Positions 1 through 9,885 of a stretch of 40,299 nucleotides of DNA are shown in pieces. Source of the stretch: Collodictyon triciliatum (Eukaryota; CRuMs); assembly GCA_043381765.1 (NCBI GenBank), contig JBHJMP010000296.1, positions 1-40,299 on the forward strand, in the 5' to 3' direction. The position numbers and the translations under genes were made by a program. The notes beneath the pieces are model-generated. The model worked only from the letters and a program-made list of their open reading frames with translations, had not been told where the DNA came from and made no database searches. How positions within the stretch are numbered: position 1 is the first letter of the stretch; the number at the start of each line of letters is the position of its first letter.

Positions 1-83
1 TTTTTCTTTTTTCTTTTTTCTTTTTTCTTTTTTCTTTTTTCTTTTTTCTTTTTTCTTTTTTCTTTTTTCTTTTTTCTTTTTTC
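1..83. repeat. (TTTTTTC)n tandem repeat at left edge
   Basis: A 7-bp unit, TTTTTTC, is repeated from the first base to about position 83. The same unit in the same orientation fills the last 100 bases of the window. It is low-complexity sequence with no coding potential and probably marks where assembly stopped. Confidence 0.95.
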
Positions 84-1213
84 GTTGTAACTTATCCAAC
101 GTCAGAAGGCACCACGATAGTTGAATGAATGTCTGATTATCAACTCCTCATGGTCATATCTAGGGAATAGATACATATTCAAGACACCATCTCTACCAAC
201 TTTGTGAACTTATTATCGGTCTGCTACAAAACTATTATTTATATTCGATGACATGAAAAAAATATTTAGTAAATTTCGATCGAATAAGGATGAATGCATA
301 ATTAGATGGGCTTTCACATAAGAGTCTCGGTAGGACTATCCCCGATTCTCACCTTGTCACATCGCTGAGAAAACTTTTATTTCAATATGTGAATGAAAGT
401 GTCTCGCAGGTTCGTATTCGTTCACGGCCGGACATTTTGTTATTGCAAATTACTGCATACGTCTTTACCCCGCCATTTTTCGTATTCATTCGTTTTTTAA
501 ACCTGATTTGTGGCTGCTCGCTCCACAATAGACTCAAACCGACTTAGTTCAGAAAGTATCCGATATATTGTACGATGAGATGATTTACATGAAAGTAGTT
601 CAGCAAGTAAACAAGAGCTATGAGAAGGAAATCGAAGGTGGGTTGAGAAGAGGAGGGAAACTTAACCTTTTTTTATCGACAAAGTAGCACAATAAGATGA
701 GAAAACAACAAGGAAAAAAAAAACATGTGACAAACGAATGAAGTGAATAATAGAAATAACAAGTTACGAAACATGACCTGTAAATATAGATTTGAAGACG
801 ACCCAAGAAGTACTCGCAAACGAGGTTGGGGCTCTTTTAGTCCAGCGTGAATCAGACATGAGAAAGCTGCAGGTGTTACGACTTTCTTCTACAAAAATAT
901 CATCATACGGACAGCTATGCAGCACCGGCAGTGGCTTCATGGATGATGCGTTTTTTTATAAGTGACTAAATTACAATCACTTTAAAATAATTTTAACTCA
1001 TTCAGACCGAAAGAAAAAGGAGGTTGAATGAACCCGACGAAGCCGAATTATCACAAAAGGTCGTGTCTCCTTCGACGCTTGGTTAATATTGTAATAATGC
1101 ACTTACCCATTTGTGTTGAGATTTTCTTTTTTTCTTTTTTTTTTTTTTTTCCTCACAGGCCAAACCACCAACCAGGACAAAAGATGGGTAATCAGCCTAA
1201 TTCAGCTTTATTG
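84..1213. other. Stretch with no recognisable gene
   Basis: AT-rich sequence without a convincing exon on either strand. The longest open frames are short and of biased composition. It could hold promoter or 5' sequence of a gene interrupted by the downstream gap. I see no RNA gene here. Confidence 0.5.
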
Positions 1214-1221
1214 AATTTTTT

Positions 1222-1262
<41 letters not shown>

Positions 1263-1460
1263 TTTTTTTTTTTTTTTTTTTTTTTTTTTNNNNNNNNNNN
1301 NNNNNNNNNNNNNNNNNNNNNNNNNNNNNNNNNNNNNNNNNNNNNNNNNNNNNNNNNNNNNNNNNNNNNNNNNNNNNNNNNNNNNNNNNTTAAAAGTTTG
1401 GTTATCCGCCTATTTTAGTTTTTTTGATTTTTTTCCTTTTTTTTTTTTTTTTTTTTTGTG
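1214..1460. repeat. Poly-T tracts around a 100-N scaffold gap (1290-1389)
   Basis: Near-pure T runs flank exactly 100 N at 1290-1389, which is the usual placeholder for a gap of unknown size. The open frame across it codes poly-Phe and is an artefact. Any exon lost here cannot be recovered from this window. Confidence 0.95.
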
Positions 1461-1680
1461 GCCTCCTCGTTGGTGATTGACTCACGGTACTACTCAGATT
1501 CTAATCCATAATTCTATCATGTAATCATCGCGGTGGCGTGTTCTCATTTCACAGACTCGGCGGTATCTCTGATGGTTCGTGCTTTATTCTGATTCTTCAC
1601 CACAATAAAATCACACAATTATACTCTATCGTTCATTTCCCATTTGCTTTCTTTTTGTTTTCTGTATTTTTTTATTTTGG

Positions 1681-1845
1681 TTTACTTTTTGTTTATCATG
1701 GTTTACTTTTGTTTACTTTTGTTTACTTTTTGTTTACTTTTTGTTTACTTTTTGTTTACTTTTTGTTTACTTTTTGTTTACTTTTTGTTTACTTTTTGTT
1801 TACTTTTTGTTTATCATGGTTTACTTTTGTTTACTTTTTCCTTAG
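1681..1845. repeat. 11-bp tandem repeat GTTTACTTTTT
   Basis: About a dozen copies of an 11-bp unit (GTTTACTTTTT), with shorter variants at both ends. The translated frame is a meaningless Phe/Leu/Cys/Tyr repeat. It is one of three unrelated 11-bp-period, T-tract arrays in the first 7.4 kb. Confidence 0.95.
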
Positions 1846-1871
1846 CCTTGTAAACTACACATTCCTTTCTG

Positions 1872-2337
1872 ATGCAAACGGACACACAGCCCACTTGTCT
1901 TTTCTGCTCTAATGATTATAATAATAATAATAATGCAGACCAAAGCGCACGCGGCTCAGAGACGGACGATTACGAAGTGGACGAAGCGCACGAAACGGAG
2001 CTCGAAATACACAGCGTCGAGGAACTCCCAACCAGCGTCAGGAAGGCATCAACCAAGGTCAAGACCCGTTCTCCTAATGTGCTTCATCTTGTTGCTGAGC
2101 CCATCTTGCAAAGACTGCTTTGCGGCCCCCACTACGTTTCCCATTCATCTCATGTGTATGTCATTTAGCAGTCTCGCGAACCGCACACTTATCAGGACAC
2201 AGACCGCGCACTCCTAATCAGCCTTCTGAAGCAGTTTGAGGCAGGGCAGACGTTTGGTTTGTGGGTGGTTAAATGATGGGGTGGTGGAACATTTGAGTGA
2301 CTTGCATTTGGTTGCAGGTGTTGATAGCGGCAGTGGC

Positions 2338-2409
<72 letters not shown>

Positions 2410-2441
2410 GGTGATGATGATGGTGACAACTCGACCAAGTG
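1872..2441 (+). CDS. Possible acidic gene fragment ending in a poly-Asp tail
   Basis: Weak gene call. From about 1935 to 2160 the base composition is clearly GC-richer than its surroundings, and one plus-strand frame codes an acidic stretch (SETDDYEVDEAHETELEIHS). After a possible acceptor near 2319 (ttggttgcag) a second frame reads VDSGSG, then a long run of Asp from a GAT array, then GDNSTK and a stop at about 2441. An AATAAA lies some 55 bases on (near 2494). Known exons of this genome share this higher GC, which is the main support. I recognise no family. It might be the 3' end of a gene whose body is lost in the gap at 1290-1389, or untranslated low-complexity DNA. Confidence 0.25.
2338..2432. 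repeat. (GAT)n trinucleotide microsatellite
   Basis: About 30 GAT units, with a few GGT interruptions at the 3' end. On the plus strand it would code poly-Asp in one frame; see the acidic gene fragment overlapping it. Confidence 0.95.
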
Positions 2442-2732
2442 ACGCTCGCGCCTTCTTCGGCCCCCCGGTTTTTGTGGAAGTCCGGCGTTTGGAATAAACG
2501 ATTAATGATATGCGAATGATGAGGCTGAAGAGAATATTGGATGGTTGGGGCAGGTGCCGAACAAGAAGCAGAGGCAGAAGTAGCAGCAGCAAAGACATAG
2601 AGAGGGAGAGGGAGGAAGATGGGCGCTCATGCTTTGTCGGGAGAAGGGTCTCTTTGTTGCTATTCTCTTAAGGGTCGTGTGCAGTTCGAATACGCCTTGA
2701 TCGTGGACAAAATAAACTCAAGATTCTTTTTC

Positions 2733-3016
2733 TTTTTTATTCTTTCTTTTTTTATTCTTTCTTTTTTTATTCTTTCTTTTTTTATTCTTTCTTTTTTTAT
2801 TCTTTCTTTTTTTATTCTTTCTTTTTTTNNNNNNNNNNNNNNNNNNNNNNNNNNNNNNNNNNNNNNNNNNNNNNNNNNNNNNNNNNNNNNNNNNNNNNNN
2901 NNNNNNNNNNNNNNNNNNNNNNNNNNNNTTTTTTTACTCTTTTTTTACTCTTTTTTTACTCTTTTTTTACTCTTTTTTTACTCTTTTTTTACTCTTTTTT
3001 TACTCTTTTTTTACTC
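2733..3016. repeat. 15-bp and 11-bp T-rich arrays either side of a second 100-N gap
   Basis: A 15-bp unit (ATTCTTTCTTTTTTT) runs up to 2828, 100 N fill 2829-2928, and an 11-bp unit (TTTTTTTACTC) runs to about 3016. The two arrays differ, so the gap hides the junction between them and possibly unique sequence, such as the missing first exons of the Sec24 gene that begins just after. Confidence 0.95.
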
Positions 3017-3078
3017 TTCTCTTTTTTCTATTTGAGTTTGGATTTCTATTTGAATCTCAATATAAACATCGACCTCAG

Positions 3079-6000
3079 TTCCAGAAGACTACTATGCTAG
3101 TTTAGACGCAAATGGAAAAAGGGTGGACATTGATGCGAAGCCAGAGTTGCAGTATGTAGCTCGTTTTGATTACAGAAGCTGCACTATATACATATTGAAA
3201 TTGAAGGTATACAGAACCAATTTAATCGGGCGATATTTGTCATTGTTAAATACTCCTAGCTCTGGAAGCTTTGAATACATAGCCACATCCGACTATTATA
3301 CGCACGAACCAAATCCGCCATGTTTTATGTTCCTAATTGACTCGTCGCCGAAAGCAGCTCAAAGGTTATATCAGACCCGCCAATCATAAGGATAGAGCTA
3401 ATATATTGATTGAAATGTTAATAATGACATTATTTTCATAAAAAAAAAATAAAGAGGCATATATGGAAAGAGGATATCGCAAGAATCAAATTTCCTAAGC
3501 CTGTTCAAATACTTAATATAGTGGCTGGCTGCTTTCCATCTGCCGCTCGTTACAGATATCACTACGAAGACTATGCCAAGGTATGCACTGAAATAACATA
3601 TCGAATCGAATTCAATATATATTCGTCAATAAATGTAATGGGTAACAAACCCGTCGTATCATTTTGATTGGTATTGTTTGTCTTAGGCCATGACGATTCG
3701 TCTCGAGTCGGAATCATGACTTTTGATGAACACCTTCACTTTTACCATATTTCTGTCAGTAATTTTGGATGAAGACATCACTTTTCCCTCTTTTTTTTTA
3801 CATCATGAATAGTTATTTCATTCATCGGATATTACCTCATTTATGTTACAATGTCGTATTTATGTGATTAAAAATAATCATATAAAGTTAATGTTTTTCT
3901 TATCACGAAACAAAATCATAATTACGGTTTGATTTAGCTCAAGACAGGAAAGCCAAGAGAATATGTCATGACAGATTTGGTATCTGGTGGTATACCTTAT
4001 CCAACAGGCTTCTTTATTAGTTTAAAGGAGCACGTGGAAAGCATTTGCTCGTTGCTTGAAAAGGTTTATTTTATGGATTACTTTTATTAATCCTTCGATG
4101 TAATAGTGTAATTGGAGTATGTGTGATTGATGTGTATATCCCTGATTCTTATATCTCTTCTTCGTACACTCATCGATTTGTCTACCAATTCAGTATAAGA
4201 GAGGGACTGAGGCAAATAGATAACACTTTGTAAGATGAAAAAAATATTCCTCATCATAGATTCCCTTCAATTCACGCAAGACAGAGTCCAAACCGTGCGC
4301 TCTTGGTTCGGCGATGCAGTCAGCTCTAAAAATAATGGTGATACTCCGCTTCGAATCATAAACATAAAGCTAATAAACTTTACTTTCTCGCAACTAACGC
4401 CAAATTATTAGAACCAGACATGCGGTCGGCTGCTTGTATTCCAATGTGAATCTGCATCAGAACCTGTATTTGCTCAAACTAGTGAAGTAAAGCACACAAA
4501 AGAAAAGGTGCGGTTTAGTGTCTCCGATGACTTTTCACTTTCCTTTAATGAAAGCAAAACGTTCATTCTTATTGACACGATTTAGAGACAAGAGAGTCAT
4601 ATTTCAAGCAAGGAATACTACATGAAACTAGTTCCTTTGTTTTCGAGTTCCTTTATTTGTGTAGACTATTTTGTGTTTGGGGAGCACGAAAATATTTTTT
4701 ATACAAGTAATACGTTAGTCCATAAATGAATACCATATTTATCACGCACATCATGACCTTCGTTCATATGAAAGTATCGATTATATCCTTGATGATACGA
4801 AATTGTACATCATTCAAAAGGTTTCATCAGTCGCAAGACAGGAGGACAGATTCATCATTTCCCGATCAAACAACAAGCCGAAGATGTGTCAAGACTAGAC
4901 ACTGCTCTATCAAATATCGTTTTGGGAGCATTCGTGATGGAATGTGTGATGAGAGTGAGATGCTCACCTGGTCAGTTTATATTTTAGCTATCTCCCTTCT
5001 AATCGTCAGTTTTATCATCTATGGGCTATTGGCCCTGTTCCACCATCACTCCGCGTGTGAAGATGTAAACAATTTCAAAAAAAAACTATTATAGAATACA
5101 AATTGGGATTGTTCCAAGGCAGTTTGGTTATGAAGGCTACCGACCTGTGTATTTTGGGTCAATCCGATTGTCACAAAACTTATTCTGTGATTATTGAGCC
5201 AAAGACGAAAGTGGCCCAATCAAAAGTCTTTTCAATCCAAGTGGCGATGCTTTATGTGACTCGGTCCGGTCTGCGCAAAATTAGAATTCACAATGTTGCT
5301 GTGCCTGTGTCATCGAGTTATGTCGATTTGTATCTAGCAGCGGACTGCAGAGTTATCGGCTCTTTGATAATAAAGAACGGTATGTATGATGATTATTTTT
5401 CTTTGTTTTTTATGCCATGTGCTACATTAAAAGGGAATAACAGAAGAATAATAGTTATATCTGGGGTGATGGAATGGAAGATGCCGAATCCTAAGGAAAA
5501 AGTGATTAAGCACATGGCAGACATTTTGCTTTTTTATCAGAGAGCCATCAAATCAGTAGGTTTCCTTAGCCAATTGCAAATCCATTTAAAGAAAAAAATT
5601 CATGAATATCATCGTTCATCAAAGTTTTCAAAAAATTATTCTAAAAAAAAAAAACCTTACGTAGAAAACGACGATGGAATTATCGCTTCCAGACTCTATC
5701 GCGCACTTACCTATAATTCTTTTATCCCTCTTGAAAGTATGTGGCAGTGCTAGATGAAGAATATTTACATTCTATTTTCTCCGAGAAATTATAATAATAT
5801 ATAGAATGAAACAATAATTGCCTGTTAAAAAAAAAAACATTACATTAGTGCTGTATATTACGTTCCAGTGAAAAATACACCACCAGAAACACTGTATTAT
5901 CACATCACTTGTGTACTTGGTCGATTGAAAAAACTCTTGCCTCTCTTCATCCCTTGCTTATACCTTTGTCGTTCTTTACAGGAAAGGTTTGCGATTTGAA

Positions 6001-6824
6001 TCATTTAAAAGCAACAGTAAATTCCTCCTTTTTCTGTCTAATTTTTCAATCGTCACAGCATATTGATGTGCAATCAGTCAGTTTGTCGGTCTCATCGTTA
6101 GCCCCAAACGAGGTTTTTCATTCCCTTCTATCGCTATCCTCGCTCAGTATCGTTCACAAATATATGTCTTCGTGGTATCATGTTGTGAGTAATCCTTCTT
6201 TCTTTCTTCTTTTTCCAATGGAAATAGATATACGTTATGTATTCTGTTGACAGAGTGTTTGTTCGCATCGGTTTGCACGTCACCACAGAGCTACTTCGCC
6301 AGGCTATAGGCGTTGATACCCACGAACAAATCAGGAACGCAATGGTCTGGCAAATATGCGTACCTTACTTTGATAGAAAGATACATATTGATCGATTGTT
6401 CTTAAAGCTGGGGAGATGGATAAATACCCACACACAAAAGAAGATTCGTGATAGATATTCACAGAACTATTATTTCTAGTTCCATTTGCCCAAAGTCGCG
6501 TCACCTTTGAACCACGCCATACAAAATCTAATTTCTTATTGGGAAGACATACATAATATAGAAAAGGTTTACTCTTTAGATGTGGTATATAAAGATTGTA
6601 TGTTCTGAACCCTTATATTGTTATTATTATTATTATTCTAAAATGAAACCTTTCTAACTGGATATGAACAGATTGTTATTTTTCTGGAGGGCTCTCCACA
6701 AGAAAGAGAGTTCTTAGATTTGCTTGTCGAAGACAGAACGGAAAACAATTTTTCATACTTTGAGTTTCTGGGTCACACGAACCGTCTTGTTTCAAACACA
6801 CGCCGCTCTTCTTTTACCTCATAA
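3079..6824 (+). CDS. SEC24: Sec24-like COPII coat subunit (multi-exon, N-terminus missing)
   Basis: Sec24 forms the inner COPII coat with Sec23 and binds cargo for ER-to-Golgi vesicles. Family landmarks appear in order on spliced plus-strand exons: the segment after the zinc finger (VPEDYYASLDANGKRVDID), then GSFEYIATSDYYTHEP and PPCFMFLIDSS opening the trunk domain; TDLVSGGIPYPTGF; CGRLLVFQCES; ICVDYFVFG; SRKTGGQIHHFP and VMRVRCSP at the trunk/beta-sandwich border; FQGSLVMKATDL and GLRKIRIHNVAVPV in the beta-barrel; VYSVDRVFVRIG in the gelsolin-like domain; and the C-terminal LLVEDRTENNFSYFEFL. Best-supported exons are 3079-3151, 3260-3364, about 4815-4972, about 5099-5381 and 6672-6824; exons between 5.4 and 6.2 kb are uncertain. 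No Cys-rich zinc finger is seen upstream, and a scaffold gap lies 150 bp away. AATAAA follows at 7014. Sec24 rather than Sec23 is favoured by the basic-aromatic C-terminus. Confidence 0.88.
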
Positions 6825-7013
6825 TTCATGGTTTTATCCCTTGGAATGCTTACACTTGTGGGAATACCTGACAGCCAAGGCAATTAGATAGATGGGCTCA
6901 AACCAAACTGATGCCGTTTATATATGCATATTTAAACTCTGTTAGCCGTACGAATAATATAATTTCATACCCAGAGACAAAAAGAAAGGAGAGAAGAAAA
7001 GGCTCTTTTTCGT

Positions 7014-7019
7014 AATAAA
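7014..7019 (+). terminator. Polyadenylation signal AATAAA after Sec24
   Basis: Canonical AATAAA about 190 bases after the Sec24 stop codon, on the same strand and before the next gene. Another AATAAA-like hexamer occurs near 7070. Confidence 0.5.
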
Positions 7020-7235
7020 CTACTTCTCGGCATGATTTCGGCACCTTACTGCTTTCATTTGGTTAAAAGAATAAAAGGAAGGATACAAAATTATAGATTG
7101 TGTCTACTAAATTGTGCTTTTGCCGTGGAAAACATAACCTTACTGACTTATGAGCACTAAAATAAATGAATGCTTAATTACCATAGCCTTTTTTATGTTT
7201 TACTCCATTATCTATCCCGATATTTGTATTTCTGA

Positions 7236-7382
7236 TTTTTTTCTATTGTTTCTATTGTTTCTATTTTGTTTCTATTTTGTCTCTATTTTGTTTCTATTTT
7301 GTTTCTATTTTGTTTCTATTTTGTTTCTATTTTGTTTCTATTTTATTTCTATTTTGTTTCTATTTTGTTTCTATTTTGTTTC
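7236..7382. repeat. 11-bp tandem repeat TTTCTATTTTG
   Basis: About 13 copies of an 11-bp unit between Sec24 and the uL13m gene. It has the same period as the arrays near 1.7 and 3.0 kb but a different unit sequence. Confidence 0.95.
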
Positions 7383-7624
7383 GTATAAAAGTGAAGAAGG
7401 TTTCTTCATACCTTATCAGTCTTTAATCTATGGAAAATCAGCCGAAAACAATCACCAATCAGTCCGATCAAACTAAGATACAACCTATCGCAGCCCAAAA
7501 TCAGGACGACAGAAGAGGCGCACTCAACCACAAGACCTTCCCTGTAACACAATAGCGGTTTCTCACAGGTTTCCTCCGGATTAACCAAGGGACTTGCCGA
7601 AACTCCGAGCCGGTGACTCCGTCC

Positions 7625-8966
7625 ATGAAGCCCCTCTCGGTTTGTTTCTGCCCCTTTCACTGGTTTATTTCCCTCGCTTGAGCCTTCCCTTTCACCCACT
7701 TTCACTTTTCCGCTACCCAACCTCCCAAAGTCGAACACCCTTTCATCTCCCACCTCTCTTTTTTTTCCTCCTCCTTTTTTTTTATTTCATTTTGTTGTAT
7801 CCACCAAGGGAAACATTGCAAAGACTCATAATCCTCTTTGCAAAGACCGCACGAAGCCCCGAAGAAAAAAAAACAATAAAGGAAAAGAAGAAAAAAAAGG
7901 CAAAACGATTCATACACACACCTCAATATCTCCACAGGCTTTGAACTTCATCGCCACACCAAAGCTGTGGCACAAGATTGATGTCAAAGGGATGGTTCTG
8001 GGCCGCGTAGCGTCCCGCATCTCCACGATTCTCCAAGTACCTTACTAGAGAAACATACATACATACATACATACATACATACATACATACATACATACAT
8101 ACATACATACATACATACATACATACATACATACATACATACATACAAAAAAAGAAGAAGAAAAGATAATAGCGCAAACAATTGTTTTATCCATCCGTTC
8201 GTTCAATCAGCATCCCTGAACACGAGTCTGTTTCATATTTGCCCCACGCAGGGAAAGCACAAACCAACATATCTTCCAGAGCGCTTCAGCGGTGACGGCG
8301 TTGTCATTGTGAATGCCAAAGACGTAGTCCTGACCGGCGCCAAATGGGACCAGAAACTATACCGCTGGCATACAGGATACCCTGGAGGTCTCAAAGAAGT
8401 ATGCTGGCATCCAGATGGCGACATCTGGAAAATACATACACATATATAATCTTTTGCTTCAACGAACCACCCATCCTTACGTGTATTCCCTTCCATCCTC
8501 TTTCATTTACGATGAGTAGGTAGTGGCCAAAAACATGCGCGAGGAGCATCCCGACCGCGTCATCCGCCGTGCCGTACTGGGCATGTTGCCAAGGAACAAG
8601 CTGCGCAAGGTGTGGGCCACAAATCTGCTCATCCACGCAGGCCCGGCCGAGACCAAAGCACCGCGATTCGGCTCCACACCGGATCTGAAGCCGGCCATAG
8701 TCTCCAAATGGACGGATCAGCGCGTGGCCCAGCTGCCGGCCGAACGCACACGAGGCACCCAACTCGGCCCCAACGGAGAAAAGACCGGCACAATCACCAT
8801 CACGAAAAACTACGCATGGCGCATTCTGCAGCCCGACTACGACCCCGACAGGCCCATGCCCAAGGACGGCTGGGATGCAAACATCCCCGAGCCGCCACCA
8901 TCCTGGAAGCAGGGCATCGAAAGCGGCATCCTTGTCTCGAAGCCCAAGAAGGTGCCTCTCAAATAA
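7625..8966 (+). CDS. MRPL13: Mitochondrial large-subunit ribosomal protein uL13m
   Basis: Structural protein of the mitochondrial 50S-like subunit, of the bacterial-type uL13 family. Exons, all joined in phase 0: 7625-7639 (MKPLS, the weakest call), 7938-8036, 8252-8398 and 8520-8966, giving about 235 residues. Motifs: [16 protein letters not shown] near the N-terminus, [12 protein letters not shown]-like [10 protein letters not shown], the [10 protein letters not shown] loop, and [16 protein letters not shown]. These match bacterial and mitochondrial L13 rather than cytosolic L13a. Bacterial L13 is about 142 residues, so the roughly 85-residue C-terminal extension (from about PAETKAPRF) is a mitochondrial addition. 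The exons are GC-rich, unlike Sec24 next door. Intron 2 carries a (CATA)n array. The start was chosen because this short ATG exon has a GT donor and the right phase; no in-frame ATG exists in exon 2. Confidence 0.92.
8053..8146. repeat. (CATA)n microsatellite inside uL13m intron 2
   Basis: About 23 tandem ACAT/CATA units lie directly after the 5' splice site of intron 2 of uL13m. The open frames seen through it on the minus strand (Cys-Met-Tyr-Val repeats) are artefacts. Confidence 0.97.
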
Positions 8967-9885
8967 ACGGCGCGATAATCAGATGGTGCGGCCTGGTGGA
9001 CTCATGCCTTTTCCAGGGGAAATGTTTTTGCAATTCTGGAATTTATAGTAGTTATTTATTCATGAATCTTGTGAGCAGTAATTTAGGTCTATTAACTGAT
9101 TTTAGATGCAAATATAATGTGGTTGTATCTTTTACATCGAAAGCAGCAACTTCTGGTATAGGATGTCTCTGCAATCGGTTGTCTCTGTGTGGTCAATGGT
9201 GTATGATTTAAGTAGTGCGCAGCATGAATCAATAGTCTATTGTTTTTTTAAGAATCAAAATGGGGTTCAAAGAATAACCCGGTCGTGAGGGAAGCGGTAT
9301 CGCAGCATCAACCAGGACGACAGAACGCGGCAGCCAAGGTCGGTACTAAACAACCCTCATACTTCGTGTGTCCCTTGTAACTGTGCGCCTCTGGCCACCG
9401 AGCAGGCTGAAAACTCCCAAATGCAAGACAAGACCCGCACCTGCCCCTTGACTGGCACTTAGCGGATAATTACACTTGCTAGATCCCAAAACACGCCTTC
9501 TTCCCTTCTCGTACTGAATGCAATCCCGCCCCACACTTCTCACTATTTCTTTCATTGCCCAGTTCCTTAACTCGCATACCTGCCTAGTCAGTTCTTCGCC
9601 TCAGCAGGTGCCCACAGAGCCGCCCGCTTCTCTTTCCTCCAGCGCGACCGATCAAACCTGCACAGACTCATGCACACAAACAGCAATAAAGCCATGAACT
9701 TCAAAAATAACTTGAATAACAAACCCGAAGTCTCGAATCGCGGGAGTCAAGCTCACAACAATTTCCTCCCTACCTTACAACTCATCCTCATTCTAACAAA
9801 CGTCGCAACAGACCCCCTTCTATTTTTTTTTTCTCACAACTTGCTCCACGGAAACTCTTTGTCGCCGCCTCAACAAAACCTGCGG
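8967..9885. other. Intergenic stretch, no recognisable gene
   Basis: Between the uL13m stop and the next start codon. Open frames on both strands are short and of no recognised family. The part from about 9250 to 9885 probably holds the promoter and 5' leader of the downstream gene. No RNA gene seen. Confidence 0.5.

Noticed and set aside
1-83. Telomere repeat at the window end
   Set aside because: Both ends have the same orientation, and the unit lacks the G-rich strand typical of telomeres.
1028-1393. Long open frame with poly-Phe and X residues
   Set aside because: Poly-T plus the N gap; no coding signal.
7923-8181. Minus-strand ORFs of repeated Cys-Met-Tyr-Val
   Set aside because: They are the (CATA)n microsatellite inside a uL13m intron read backwards.
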